Shown piece by piece: positions 1 through 11,888 of a stretch of 64,000 bases of DNA. Made by a program: the position numbers and the translations under genes. Below the pieces are notes generated by a model that was not told where the DNA came from, did no database searches, and was given only the letters and a program-made list of their open reading frames with translations. The stretch's first letter is position 1, and each line of letters begins with the position of its first letter. This DNA is from Argentina anserina (taxonomy: Eukaryota; Streptophyta; Magnoliopsida; Rosales; Rosaceae). The DNA lies in the NCBI RefSeq assembly GCF_933775445.1, contig NC_065875.1:1922001-1986000 (forward strand), written 5' to 3'.

Positions 1-1551
1 GAGGTTGTCGTTGTATGGAAGATCCCTAAAGAATGGTATGTATACTGGTTTGATTACTAAGCAGTCATTATTCTATTGAACAACTGCAAACCACTCGATA
101 AATGGTTAATCACAAACCTGTGTTGTCACTTTCGTTACCCGCAGATCTACTCACTGTGAAGTTTTACCGATATCGTATTTTTGATTATACTTTTAATGGT
201 GCATGTTGGTTCTGTCACTTCTGTACGTGTTCTATGTTACTTACTTTTGCTTTGCTCGAAAAAATTTTGTGTAGATAAAAAAGATCTTATGGAATTTAGA
301 CAGCCTATTGGTCCATCAAATGAGTTCATAAAATCCCTGCTTGGAAACTACAAGCCTGATATGAAAATGGCAGTGCTAGCTGAGACCCAAAATCTAGCGT
401 CTTGTACCTATGAAGATGGCACCAAATGGGGTGAAGAGGTGAATTCTACAACTGATGAAAGTTGAGCAATCTAGCTTCATTAAGAAACGAAGTATAACTA
501 ACATACTGTTTTCTTCAATCTATGGCAGGCTGGTTTCTTATACGCGTCTGTTGTGGAAGATTATTTCACTGGGTTCGCTAGCTTGCATTGCAAGGGTTGG
601 AATTCAGTGTATTGCGATCCACCAAGGCCTCAGTTTTTGGGCAGTGGCACTACTAATTTGAATGATTTTTTGGTCCAAGGGACGAGGTGGAGTTCTGGGT
701 TGGTTGATGTTGGCATCTAAAATACTGCCCTCTTATATTTGGCCTGTTTAAAATGCCTTTCCTTGAATGTATGTGCTATGCATGGGCAGCAATTTTCCCT
801 ATTTCCCATTTCTTCTCGCTCTGGTGCCTTGGAACTATACCTCAGCTTTGCCTACTACTTAACGGCATTTCCCTGTACCCTGAGGTAAATATATACGTTG
901 GAGCACTACTTAAGAAGTTAAGAGTTGGAACATTAATTACTATCATGGTTAAAGAAGATTCAAACATGGCCGGTGATCATATCACTTTTCTTAATGTTTC
1001 TGCAGGTCTCAAGTTCGTACTTCTGGATATATTCATTCGTATTCATCTCATATGTTTCGAGAAACTTATCCGAGGTTCTCACAACAGGACTACCATTACA
1101 ACACTGGATTTACGAGCAAAGAATATGGATGATGAAATCTGTTACATCTAACTTCTATGGTAGTCTTGATGCTTTAATGAAGAAATTTGGTTTGAGGGAA
1201 GCTAGTTTCTTCCCAACAAATAAAGTTGACGACTTGGAGCAACTCAAGCGCTATAACGCGGGAGTATTTGATTTCCGAACCTCAATCATCTTTCTTGTTC
1301 CGTTGGCTTCCCTGGTTATCTTGAGCATGGCTTCCTTCTGTGCGGGCATTGCCAGAGTGATCTTTCTGGGGGAGTTGGAGAAGTTGTTTATACAAGTCTT
1401 CATTCCATTTTATGCAGTGGTGGTCAATTATCCTATCATTGAAGGAATGCTAATACGGAAAGATAATGGTCGCATTCCAGCATCAGTCACCGTATTGTCA
1501 GCTATAGTTTGCATCATTTTCTGCGTTTTGGGTTCATTTATTTTCATGTAG
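1..1551 (+). pseudogene. CSLG: Cellulose synthase-like protein G (CslG), 3' part, frameshifted
   Basis: This is the C-terminal part of a Golgi or ER membrane glycosyltransferase of the plant CslG family; the 5' exons lie before the window. I read exons 1-35, 275-438, 529-884 and 1006-1551, each bounded by GT and AG with matching phase. Family landmarks are LASCTYEDGTKWGEEV, the catalytic-side QGTRWSSGLVDVG segment (the Q..RW motif of GT2 enzymes), QHWIYEQRIWMM, and several hydrophobic C-terminal membrane segments ending in a TAG at 1551. In exon 529-884 the frame stops at TAA 718-720, right after DVGI; reading resumes in another frame for KYCPLIFGLFKMPF, so one base is missing near 717. All splice sites look usable. 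Either the gene is recently dead or this is a one-base sequence error. Confidence 0.85.
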
Positions 1552-3372
1552 CAAGGTTTATTAACCTGCTCCGTTGTTTCTTTAGAGTCAATATATAATG
1601 TTTTCTTTCTAGCAAAACTAGAGATAGCCAGATAGCTATATGTCATCGATCAGTATGTCAGTCAATTTTACTAACCTCCGAAGCCCGAAAGTGGAGGAAC
1701 CGACGAAAAGTATCGGGGTGATTTTCGAATTTCAATTTACATTAAGATATGCGTACTAGTCTAAGTTGTTAAAAGGTCATGATTCTAGTCGAGTAGTCGG
1801 CTTTCTTTTCCTACATTATAGACCCTCATCCAAATTGGTTCAAAATTAAGAGACATCAGACTTAATTACTAGCTAGTACTAGCTCTTGCATGCTTGTTCA
1901 ATTTATGCATTCTAGTTAGTACGTAGTTATGTATTCTTGCTAGTCTTATTTGTACGTAGTTCATACGAATATATAGTACCATATGACTTCAGTGGTTATA
2001 TATACATATATACATAGTTTTACCCGTAAGGAGGTCTTTAATTATTTTTATGGTACAAGTTTTCATTTTAACCAACTTTTTGATTGAATTTTCATATCTC
2101 TATCCTCTAATATCTAGGTAATAACGTATAGATCATCTTCACAAAATTTCAACCAATTCGATTATCGTGAAGGTATCGAACTAATAAAAAACAATGGACA
2201 AATTGAATTCTGCCGAACCTGAACTGTTCATATTTTAAGTATAAAATCAAAGTTACGAGTACCTTAACGATTATCGAATTAGCTGATTACTTAAGTCGAA
2301 GTTATGAGTATCAAATTTTTGGTTTATCATTTTTGCGTTAAATTACGCGTCGTCACGAGCGTGGGGGTATTCGCAGAATATTGTTTCTACGCTTGGTTAA
2401 TTTTTTACGTATTTACGATTACTTCATTCGCATTTTTAGAAATTGCACTTTTTACATTTTTAAATCTCAGCCCTTAATTTCCATCATTTGATCTTCGCTG
2501 TTGATTTTAAAGTAAAATGAGAGACTAGGGTGAGTTCTCCCACACACAAACATCTCTCTCCTTTTCTTTTTCTTCTCTCTTTTCTTTCTTCTTATGTGGC
2601 TCTCCCTGGCGTCCCTCTATATGTTCTCTCTGTTTGAAAGAGAGAAACCCAAAAACTACGACCTTTGACCGACCGCGCCACCGCCGTCCGGCCACGTCAG
2701 GACATACCATTACCGCCATTCTCTCCTCCTTGACAAGCTCTACACAACCCAGTCATTGCATGTGAGATTTGAGCCGATCTTTGTCAAGTCGAAATTGGAC
2801 ATATTGTGTTCCTTCGAGCTCACCAGTAAGAATCAAGGCTTCAGCGAGCTTTCCAGCTTCCGACTTGGTAAGTCTCACACTTATTCTTCATACCCAGTCA
2901 TATTCCCCTTTCAATTTCTCGAATTAGAACCAAATCTCAGTTTCCATTTTTCTGCATTAACACCACCGTATGTCCTTCCCCTCTCCGGCGATCGGTATGT
3001 GATCGGTTGATGAGGATAGGAGAAGTAGCGCAAGAGCAGCGTCTCGGATTTGAGGTGGGGGATAGCAGCTTGTCGTGGCCTTTTCTTTCAATTCATAGAG
3101 GTAGTAATTCTTCCTCTTCTTCTCCGACTCTTGTAGTTTAAAGCTCCTAGAGTTTTGTGGTTATGCATGTTGAATTTGGATGCCTAGAAATCGGATTCCA
3201 ATTCGGAATCCTTGATTGGAGTTGTAAGGGTGGAATCCCTGGTTTTTACCAAGAGAAGGTTACCCTTTTCACATTTTACAATTATGTGAAATGACGGTTT
3301 TGCCCCCTAGTGTTTGGTATTTACTATTTTGCCCTTAGTCACCATCTTACACTTACGGAGTTACTATTTATA
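1552..3372. other. Intergenic, with degenerate repeat traces
   Basis: No convincing gene. Positions 2100-2290 resemble, in a decayed form, the palindromic MITE family seen near 60000-60700 (shared wording around ATCATCTTCACAAAATTTCA and the following GGTAT). Positions 2525-3060 are CT-rich, then GC-rich with many Pro and Arg codons in short frames. Together with 3200-3370 they look like leader and flank sequence of an old LTR, but I found no ends. The 84-residue frame at 2756-3010 has no recognisable domain. Confidence 0.4.
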
Positions 3373-3377
3373 GTCTC

Positions 3378-6300
3378 TGTCACGACCCCAATATTTCGAG
3401 TATGAAACTCAAATTTCGTAGTCATGAAAAACTCTAAAACGATCTCAATAAATCGAAATCATTTTAAGGTCACAGCGGATCATTACTGAGTTCAAAATAG
3501 AACTCAGTCAAATCGATTATTACAAACCAAATTTATAATTCAACATTATATCAAATGGAAATGTAAAATCCTCACCACGAGATAAAATGTAACAACTTCA
3601 AGGTCTTCGGAGTTGTCCGTCGATTCCGTTAATCCACACCTGCAAAATTATCTCATACACCATCGAATAGGTGCACCGAGATTGTAAACAAAAACCCGGT
3701 AAGCTTTGTAGCTCGTATGAGTAAAACAACAATATAACTAGCATAAAAATATATACTAAAATCCACCAAAACATCTGTAACAACCCTAAAATTTCGAGCA
3801 TAAAAAAAACTCAAAATTTCAAAGTCGTTAAAACACCAAAACAATCTCAACGAATCGAAATCATTTTAAATGCACAGCGGATCATCACTGAGTTCTCAAT
3901 ACAACTCAGAAAACCAATTATTACAAATCAAATTTATAATTAAGCATTACATAAAATGGACATGTAATAATCCTCACAATCTCTCACAAAACTCACCAAT
4001 AAGTCCTCACAAATTCTCACACACAATTCTGAAATGAAAACCACACCACAAGCAGGATAATGAATAACTTCGAGACTCCGGAGTCGTCTCTCAATCTCCA
4101 CTAGTCAACACCTGCAGAATTATCCCCTACACCATCGAATTGGTGCACCGGGATTGTAAACACAAACCCGGTAAGCTTATAGCTCGTATGAGTAAAATGA
4201 AAATATAATTCGCATATCAATATATACGAAAAATCACAATCAACAAATATAAATGTCCTCAAGAGTCAATGGACGGCTCATCTGGTTGTCCCAAAAATAT
4301 ATGAAATGAAAGTGCTCATGAGAAATCGGACAACCGTTCTGGTTACCCAAAAATATTTATAATACGGGTACTAATGAACGCTGGTACACATCTGTTACCC
4401 CTCACGTAGTACACCGCCGATATTGGGTAACCACCCGTTACCCAACATTTAAAACAATCGTATACGTGTCATAATTCAATATTAAAATCTCTTGCAAAAA
4501 TCTTGAATCTCCGCAAGGGTAGATTCGTAAATATGTGAGATTTTACTCACCTTATCAACTCGAGCGTAATTCCACAATTTCCGAAGATAATTCATTTCCT
4601 TGATTTATCGATCACCTTGAAAATATAAGAAAAGAATTTAGAAACGTTTCGTAAACCATTAAATGACGAAACAGTAATAATCTGTTACTGTTCAGCAATT
4701 TCTGGTTTTACGAATTTACTGTTCACTGAGTACTATTCACTATCTACTATTCATGTGTTTACTATTCATGTATTACTGTACAAATACACATCCATTACGT
4801 ATTCATGTACGAGTAATACTGTTTATGTATTTCTCTACGTACGAATACTATTCAAATGTAAATACTGTCTCAGTAAATAATAATTGCTGAATTACCCTTC
4901 TGAAATTACTTTTTACATTTACTGAAAGTAATTTACATTTACATTTACCATATGTAAATAAAATTTACTTTTACCGTACGTAAATTACTTTTACATTCAC
5001 CGTATGTAAAAAATAAAATCTTACAATTTACTGTGTCGGAGTTACTGTTCACGCACTGCCGCACGTGGCGGCGCGTGGGGTACACGCGCCACTCACCGGC
5101 GACCGCGCGTGGCGCTCACCCACCCCTCACTTTGGCAGCGCGTGGGGCCCACGCGCCGACACCAATCAAGGCGCGTATGACGCCACCGCCGCCTCAAATC
5201 TCTCCCCTTCCTTCCCCTCTCCTCCCTACGGCCTCACGCCGCCTCCTACTCCCTCCACGCACCTACAAGCACCGCCTAAGGCGGCGGTACCCTCTCCTAC
5301 CTCCTCCCCCCCGATCTCCACCAAATCAAACCAAAACAATCAAAAATCCACAACCAATCCATCAATTACATCGATTCATACCTTAATCGAAGCTAAGAAC
5401 TCCGATTTGGCGTCGGAAGAGCTCGGATCGTTGGTGGAGCTTCGATTCCTCGGGGAGGACTTGAATCACGCGATTTTTGCCCCTAAGTCGATAGCAGAGG
5501 GCTCCAAGGGCGAGGACCGGCGTCGTGATGCTCTGCTCCGTGCCCTCGTGTCGCCGATGGTGCTCGACGGTGGCGATGAAGCTTGCAGCCTCGGGTTGGA
5601 GCGCGGAGGCTCACGACGTCTCGAGGAGATGCGTCAACCTCGGGGTTTGTAGAGAAGTGCGGTGCGGTGCTCCTGTGCTAGGCGGTGAAGACCACGGCAG
5701 CCTGGATGCCAAGATCGCCGATGGAGACTTCGTTCGGAGGGAGAGAGCTCGAGGGAAGAGAGAGAGACGAGAGGGAGGCGCGGGTTTGGGGAGAGAGGAG
5801 AGAGAGTGAGGGGTTTCCAATTTTGGAAACCCTAAACTGATAAGTTTTCCTTTTATACCCCTTTCTAAATCGGAAACTAACTTCAATCGTTAATAATTTT
5901 TACGTACAACGTCCGATTAAAACACGTCACTTATCCACGAACTCGTATCAACGAGCCCTACAACTTTCGTGAAGGAAGTTTTCGCAACCGACTGACGGAA
6001 TAAAAGTCGATATATTCGTTCGGAAACGTAACGTTTTTTCTAATTAAACGTTCCGAGGACGTTTCCGTTTCCGTTTCCGTTTCGGAAAGTCGCAAACAAT
6101 TAAATTCATTTTAATTGAATTTCACAACTTTATAGAATTCGAATCAAACCAAATATTGTTTTGAAAAATAGGGTTATTACAACATCAATCATAAATGCAC
6201 TCATGAGTCATTAGACGCCCTATCTGGTTGTCTAAATATATGAAGATGTATATGCTCATGAGAAATTGGGCACCCCTCTGTTTACCCAAATGCATTTATA

Positions 6301-7678
6301 ATACGGGTACTCCTAAGCGCTGGTACACCTCTGTTACCCCTCATGATAGTACACCACCGACATTGGGGAACCACCTGCTACCCAATATCCAAAATATGGG
6401 TACTCATAAGCCGATAACTCATCTGTTATCTCTTATGCAGTACCCCGGCAGACAGACTAGAGCTCTAACTGTATCGTAATTTTCGCCCGGCCAATACTAG
6501 GTTCCGACATGCCAACACGTCCGAAGACAGAAAAACACGTCCAAGACAAGAAACACGTCCGAAGACAAAAATATTTTAACAAAACTTGATGTTAAAACTT
6601 AAAACCACGTACAACAATCATCACATTATATTGTACAAATCGAATCAACATGCTCAATAAGAAATCTCAACACCAAATGAACTTATTCGCAAACGGAATT
6701 ATTGAAAGTATATAATATAGCAAACCGTATATATGTACCTATTTTACCAATTATACACATACATAATCCACTATATCTTATACATATCATAGTTCATTCA
6801 TTTTAAATAAGCGCAATCATGAATCTCCGCAAGCGTAGATTCGTCACTTTGAGATTTTACTCACCTTATAATCCTGAGCGTAATTTCCATGATTCCGAAT
6901 GTGGATCCTTTACTTGAAGTATCGATCACCTAGAATAGCTAAGAAGTGAATTTAGGATCGTTACGTAAAACCTTAAATGCTGAAACAGTAATAATGTTTT
7001 ACTATTCATAAATTTTCTGGTTTTACGAAGTTACTGTTAATAAAATTACTATTCACGTATTACTGTACAAATACATATTAATTACGTATTCATGTATACT
7101 ATTCAATCGTAAATACTGTCTCAGTAAATAATAATTACGATTTGTCCTTCCGAAATTACTTTTACATTTACTGTACGTAATTTACATTGACAATTACCGT
7201 ACGTAAAATAAATTCACATTTACTGTACGTAAATCACTTTTACATTTACCATACGTAAAAATAAATTTTACAAATATACTGTTTTGAAATCAATGTTCAT
7301 GTTTACCGTACGTAAAAATAAATTTTACAAAATTAATGTTTTGAAATCACTGTTCACGCGCCGCCGCAGGTGACGACGCGTGGGGTACACGCGCCACCTC
7401 CAGCGACCACGCGTAGCGCTCACGCGCCACTCACTGTGGCAACGCGTGGGACCCACGCGCCAACTCTAAAACCGGCGCGTAGCAAGCCACCGCCGCCCCA
7501 AAACCTCTCATTTCTTTTCTTCCACCCTCCTACGGCCTCAGGCCGCCTCATAACCACCCCATCTCCCCTCACGCGCCGCCCTAGGCGGCAGTACCTCCCT
7601 CCTTCATTCCTCCTCCCCTCCTCCGATCTCCTCCAAAATCCAACCACAAGAAATCACAATCAACACACTAATTTGCAG
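3378..7678 (-). mobile_element. Solo LTR (long-LTR family), interrupted and truncated
   Basis: The left end TGTCACGACCCC at 3378 is the terminus of the family in reverse orientation. Family sequence runs to 3775, is interrupted by a nested copy (3776-6181), and resumes at 6187 with the same internal order: GGTTACCC blocks, ACGTAAA arrays, then the GC-rich CGCGCC block. The remainder (leader, TATA and terminal ATTACA in this orientation) is missing: the LTR stops near 7672 and the next bases are TTGCAG and a CslG exon. GTCTC precedes the left end (3373-3377) and also begins the exon (7679-7683). That could be a target duplication or chance. No coding sequence is present. Confidence 0.75.
3776..6181 (-). 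mobile_element. Nested solo LTR with 5-bp target duplication ACATC
   Basis: A 2406-bp insertion with ends TGTAACAACCC and GGGTTATTACA, flanked by ACATC at 3771-3775 and 6182-6186. It sits inside the older copy 3378-7678, whose sequence continues on both sides. In its own (minus) orientation it has a TATA box (GGTATAAAAGG, about 5848-5858), a perfect hairpin GGGTTTCC/GGAAACCC (5811-5832), a CT-rich and GC-rich leader, a splice-donor-like AAG|GTATG near 5387, then GC-rich CGCG repeats and arrays of a TACGGTAAATG motif. There is no gag or pol. TG...CA ends plus a 5-bp duplication indicate an LTR rather than a DNA transposon. Confidence 0.88.
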
Positions 7679-8237
7679 GTCTCAAATTCTTATTTTTGGA
7701 TATTCTCCTTTGTATTCCTCTCATCGCTTTCGAGACATTTATACGAGGTCCTCAGCACTGGAGAATCATTACAACATTGGATATATGAGCAAAGAATATG
7801 GATGATGAATGCAGTTACATTTTATGGTGTTCTTGATGTTTTTATGAAGAAAATTGGTCTGGGTGAAGTAATTTTCTCTATAGCAAATAAAGTTGATGAC
7901 GTTGAGCAACTCAAGCGTTACAACGCTGGGGTATTTGATTTCCAGACCTCAGCCATCTATCTTGTTCCATTGGCTTCACTGGTTATATTGAACATGGCTT
8001 CCCTATGCGTGGGCATTGCCAGAGTGATATTTCTGCATGGGGAGTTGGAGAAGTTGTTCATTCAAGTCTTTCATACCATTTTATTTGGTAGTTATGAATT
8101 ACCCTATTGTAGAAGGAATGCTAATAAGGAAAGACAATGGTCGCATCCCACCATCAGTCACCTTATTGTCTGCTGCAGTTTGCATCATATTTAGCGTTTC
8201 GGGTTCAACTTTTTTCATGTATAGCAAGGTTATTTAA
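7679..8237 (+). pseudogene. CSLG: Second CslG 3' exon, frameshifted fragment
   Basis: This corresponds to the last CslG exon at 1006-1551 and keeps the acceptor TTGCAG just upstream. Conserved stretches include LQHWIYEQRIWMM, NKVDDVEQLKRYNAGVFDF and LVPLASLVIL. Near 8070 one extra T shifts the frame; the proper C-terminus (RKDNGRIPPSVTLLSA and onward) continues in another frame to a TAA at 8235-8237. The upstream exons are absent and the LTR at 3378-7678 lies directly against the acceptor. Similarity also extends a little into the 3' UTR (CAGAGTCA near 8256). It is a tandem-duplicate remnant of the gene at 1-1551, truncated by transposon insertion and deletion. Confidence 0.88.
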
Positions 8238-8344
8238 CCTGCCTATTTTCTTTCAGAGTCAGCAACAAAGTTTTTTTTTCTTCCCAGCAAATAGGTGTGT
8301 CATTTAACTTCAATCTTAATTCCACTTTAGCGTTACATTAGCTA

Positions 8345-8455
8345 GGTGTATAAGTGTATTTGATTTCCAAACATCAACCCTTTCTCGTCGGCCACTGTCT
8401 TCACTCTTCACTGCCCTTTAACATGGCTTCCGTCGTAGCATGTGTTGCTTCATTT
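8345..8455 (+). pseudogene. Third, very decayed CslG relic
   Basis: The stretch around GTATTTGATTTCCAAAC, followed by AACATGGCTTCC, matches the part of the last CslG exon that encodes VFDF...NMASL, with gaps and substitutions. It lies about 110 bp past the end of the second CslG fragment, so it marks a further partial duplication. No reading frame survives. Confidence 0.55.
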
Positions 8456-8869
8456 TGTACTAGCACTTACTGTTATGTCATTACCAATATTACCTTTACT
8501 CTTGTAAGGTTAGTTTATGCTCGATGTTAAGATACATCATCCCAATAGTAGTGTACTGCCCAAATAACAAAGAAGGCATGTGTTTTCCGTCTCTAAACCC
8601 AGTACTAGCTGAATTATTCACATTTCTAAATCTCCGTGAAATAGTCTCATGATCGATTTCAGTGTGAATAAGGCTTAACATATAATGCTGGTACATGTAA
8701 TGATACTTTCGGCATCTTTAGTCGTCCAAATGTCTATCAATTACAAAATTAAAAATTTGTTCTCCATCCTTCATCCGTCTCAATTATATTCCAACATTTA
8801 CAGGTCGGTTGGTTTATTAGTCCAATTAACGTTCAGCCTTCGTAACTCCAACACATATCTAGTCTGATT
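8456..8869. other. Intergenic
   Basis: AT-rich DNA with no gene, no clear repeat terminus and only short frames of unlikely composition. Confidence 0.4.
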
Positions 8870-9723
8870 TAGGTTTTCCGATTGGAAAAAAATCGTTAGT
8901 TCTCTTCAAGCTGATCGAAAAGCGTTCCACTAAGCCGCAAAAAGTGCAAAAAACGTGCACCAAGACGCAAAAAAAGGAGAGGAGCCGCATCACAGAACCC
9001 AAAGAGATTAAAACTTCATCAATTCGATAAACTAAGAACACAAACACGTAGATCACGAAGTGGAGATGAGAATCTATACCGGGAACAACCCAATCGGTGG
9101 TCAGAGACGTCGGAAAACGCTGCAAATTCGCCGGAAGAAAACCTGGAACAGTCGATGCTTCCCCTCTTCGATTCTCCTTTCTCCGGCGGCGGTAGGTCGA
9201 GGCATGACATGGGGAGGACGGCGGAGAGGAGGAGGTCACAACGCGACTGGTGCACTGGCCGGACACGGCCTGACGGCAGCGGAATCATGTCGAGAAGTCG
9301 CGCGGTCGTGGGGTTGCAGAGGAATGAGGTCGGGACTCGGGAGCTCAATCTGTTTTTGGGATAAAATGAAGCTTTTTATTTTTCTTTCCAATATTAATCA
9401 TAGCCAATTTACTTATCCAATGGCTAGGATTTAATGAATCAATTTCTACGGCTAAGATCGCACCGTAACTAATTCCCATTTTCCAAATACATTCCTTATA
9501 TTTCCAAACCTTATTATAATAACTTTGGAACCCAGAAAATTCTCCGAAAATTTATACGTTCTCGTCGTAACGTATACTTTAATATCATGCTCTTCGATCA
9601 ACAGATTCACTTAATCGAAACTCACAAATAATATTCTCGAGCATTTACTGAATTAATCACCGAGATTGTAAAATAATCACCATACGATCTCAACTTAACT
9701 CGTCAATAATTTCGGGGCTTACA
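8870..9723 (-). mobile_element. LTR-like remnant of a second family
   Basis: Read on the minus strand from 9723 it begins TGTAAGCCCCGAAATTATTG, an LTR-type start (TG followed by a C-run), then AT-rich sequence and a GC-rich block (9150-9330) with CCGGCGGCGG and proline/arginine-coding frames, as in LTR leader regions. The other terminus was not found and no target duplication could be confirmed. Short frames on both strands in the GC-rich block are probably not genes. Confidence 0.4.
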
Positions 9724-10343
9724 GTAGATCAAGTTATGCTGGTAAACTTTTTGAATTGTACGGATCTAGACTTTTGCTACTTTACTTAATATATGCATGC
9801 ATGACAATTGTTGTGTTTTATAAGCTATTCTTCAAGTAATATGTATAAGAATAATAGTTACACTTAAATAAGTTTATTTATTATTTTTATGTCGCAAGGG
9901 TTACGCTTTTTACGCCTTACACCTTAAGACTCTATACTCGCGAAAAAACGCCTTGAGGTACGCCTTAGCGTTTTAAAACACTAATGATATCACACGTACC
10001 GCTCAGTAATGCTTAGACCAGTAGAGAGAACACCCCCTAATCTAGTTAGTTACAGAGATTACCCTTAAGCTAGTTGGGTACACTAAACCGTTACAGCTTA
10101 ACACTAATCAAATCCTTTACAGCCAACAAAACCGACACGCGTCAGCTCCTCTCCTCTTCAGTAATCAAAAAGCTAAAAAACAGAGTAGCCCACTCACATG
10201 CACTCACCGCCGCTTCACAAGATTACCGTTCCTCTCTCTCTCTCTAAAATCCTAATTTACCTTTTTCTCCCTAATTCATAATTAAAAGTTTAAAACCCCA
10301 ACCGACTTCTTCTTGGGGAGAAGAAGAAACCCAAACCCTTCCA
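9724..10343. other. Upstream region of the BLUS1-like kinase, with a hAT-MITE relic
   Basis: Near 9893-9990 lies a partial relic of the MITE family of 39973-40413: GTTACGCTTTTTACGCC, then CGCCTTAGCGTTTTAAAACACT. One end is missing. A CT run follows at 10232-10245 and a short 5' leader precedes the ATG at 10344. I see no obvious TATA box. Confidence 0.5.
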
Positions 10344-11888
10344 ATGGCTTCTCCCGAAGATTCCAGAACCACCACCACCACCACCACCAAGCCCCACTTC
10401 CCCCTCAACTCCTCCGCCTACCAACTCCTCGCCGAGATCGGCTCCGGCGCCGGCGCCGTCGTCTACAAAGCCCTTTGCCCCTCCGCCACCTCCTCCTTCG
10501 TCGCCATCAAGTCCATCGACCTCGACCGCTCCTCCGACGACGACGACTGCCTCCGCCGCGAGACCAAGACCCTCTCCCTCCTCTCCCACCCCAACATCCT
10601 CTCCGCCCACTGCTCCTTCACTGTCGGCCGCCGCCTCTGGGTCGTCGCCGGCTCCCTCCAGTCCGTCATCTCCTCCGCCTTCCCCTCCGGCGTCCCCGAG
10701 CCCTCCATCGCCGTCGTCCTCCACCACACCCTCCTCGCCCTCTCCTACCTCCACGACCAGGGCCACCTGCACCGCGACGTCAAAGCCGGCAACATCCTCA
10801 TCGACTCCGATGGCTCCGTCAAACTCGCCGACTTCGGCGTCTCCGCCTCCGTCTACGACACGTCGTCCTTCCGCCTCAGTGACGTGGCCGGCACTCCTTA
10901 CTGGATGGCCCCCGAAGTCGTCCACTCCCACAACGGCTACGGCGTCAAGGCCGACATCTGGTCCCTGGGCATCACCGCCCTCGAGCTCGCCCACGGCGGC
11001 CCGCCTTTATCGCACTTACCTCCGTCGAAGTCGCTTCTCATGAAAATCACGAAACGCTTCAACTTCTCGGATTACGAGAACCGCGGCGTCAAGAACTCGA
11101 ACTCGAACTCGAACCAGAGCAAGAAATTCTCCAAGAGCTTCAAGGACTTGGTGGGCCTGTGTTTGGACCAGGACCCGAATAAGCGGCCCAGCGCCGAGAA
11201 GCTTCTAAAGCACTCGTTCTTCAAGAACTGTAAAGGAGTGGATTACCTGGCGAAGACTCTACTCACTGGGCTGCCTAGCGTGGAGGAGCGGTTTAGGGTT
11301 TCGGGTGGCGTGTTCAGCAAGAAAGAGGAAAATGAGACTACTGAGGATAGTGATGATGATGATGATGATGATGAGCCGAGGGAGAGGGTTAGGAGTCGGA
11401 GGATTAGCGGCTGGAATTTCAACGAGGACGGGCTTGATCTCCACCCGGTGTTTCCGAGCGGCGGGGAGAGGTTCTTTCCGGCGTTGAGCGAGACGCAGGA
11501 GTCGTGTGTGAGTGTGAGCTCGTCACCGGGGGATCATGAGTCGATGGAGTCGAATCGGAGCTCGATCTCCGGTGTGGAGAGGAGTGTTAGTGGGGGCGTA
11601 ATGGATAGGGAGGTGATGGTGGGAGGGCTGACGGCGTTTATGAGGAGTTTGGAGGAGCAGAGGAGCAATGTGGTGACGCTGATGGGTTTGTTGCGTGGGG
11701 AGGAAGTAATAGGGGGAGAGGTGGTGATGAGTAGGGAGGAGCAGATGGGGCAAGTGATTGAGAGGATGAGAGTGGAGTTGGAAAATGAGAGGGAGAGGAA
11801 TTTTCAGCTGGAGATGGAGTTGGAGTTTCTGAGGATTCAGATTTCTGGGACTTACACATCTCCTGGGACTTCTGGGAGTATTGACTGA
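10344..11888 (+). CDS. BLUS1: Ser/Thr protein kinase of the STE20/GCK type, BLUS1-like
   Basis: An intronless 514-residue protein. In Arabidopsis BLUS1 is phosphorylated by phototropins in guard cells and relays blue light to the plasma-membrane proton pump for stomatal opening. Kinase features seen: glycine-rich loop [11 protein letters not shown] (32-42), ATP lysine K56, HRDVKAGN with D145, DFG with D163, and the [11 protein letters not shown] activation segment typical of STE20 kinases. [15 protein letters not shown] motif closes the domain near residue 295. Then come an acidic run (about 336-345), RRISGWNF with Ser355, and a C-terminal coiled coil rich in Glu and Arg (about 460-500). Ser355 is the likely counterpart of the phototropin target Ser348 of Arabidopsis (inference from position and context). 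The 5' half is very C-rich at third positions, the 3' half is not. The start ATG has context CCAATGGCT. Another plant GCK-type kinase cannot be fully excluded. Confidence 0.9.
   Translation: MASPEDSRTTTTTTTKPHFPLNSSAYQLLAEIGSGAGAVVYKALCPSATSSFVAIKSIDLDRSSDDDDCLRRETKTLSLLSHPNILSAHCSFTVGRRLWVVAGSLQSVISSAFPSGVPEPSIAVVLHHTLLALSYLHDQGHLHRDVKAGNILIDSDGSVKLADFGVSASVYDTSSFRLSDVAGTPYWMAPEVVHSHNGYGVKADIWSLGITALELAHGGPPLSHLPPSKSLLMKITKRFNFSDYENRGVKNSNSNSNQSKKFSKSFKDLVGLCLDQDPNKRPSAEKLLKHSFFKNCKGVDYLAKTLLTGLPSVEERFRVSGGVFSKKEENETTEDSDDDDDDDEPRERVRSRRISGWNFNEDGLDLHPVFPSGGERFFPALSETQESCVSVSSSPGDHESMESNRSSISGVERSVSGGVMDREVMVGGLTAFMRSLEEQRSNVVTLMGLLRGEEVIGGEVVMSREEQMGQVIERMRVELENERERNFQLEMELEFLRIQISGTYTSPGTSGSID

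Noticed and set aside
2756..3010. 84-codon frame after a CT-rich leader
   Set aside because: No domain, and neighbouring sequence looks like old repeat.
5033..5809. Pro/Arg-rich frames in the GC-rich part of the LTR
   Set aside because: No conserved frame between LTR copies; the same block gives different frames in each.
10290..10994. Long minus-strand frame of Gly, Asp and Val
   Set aside because: It is the antisense of the C-rich kinase exon; composition is an artefact of third-position GC.
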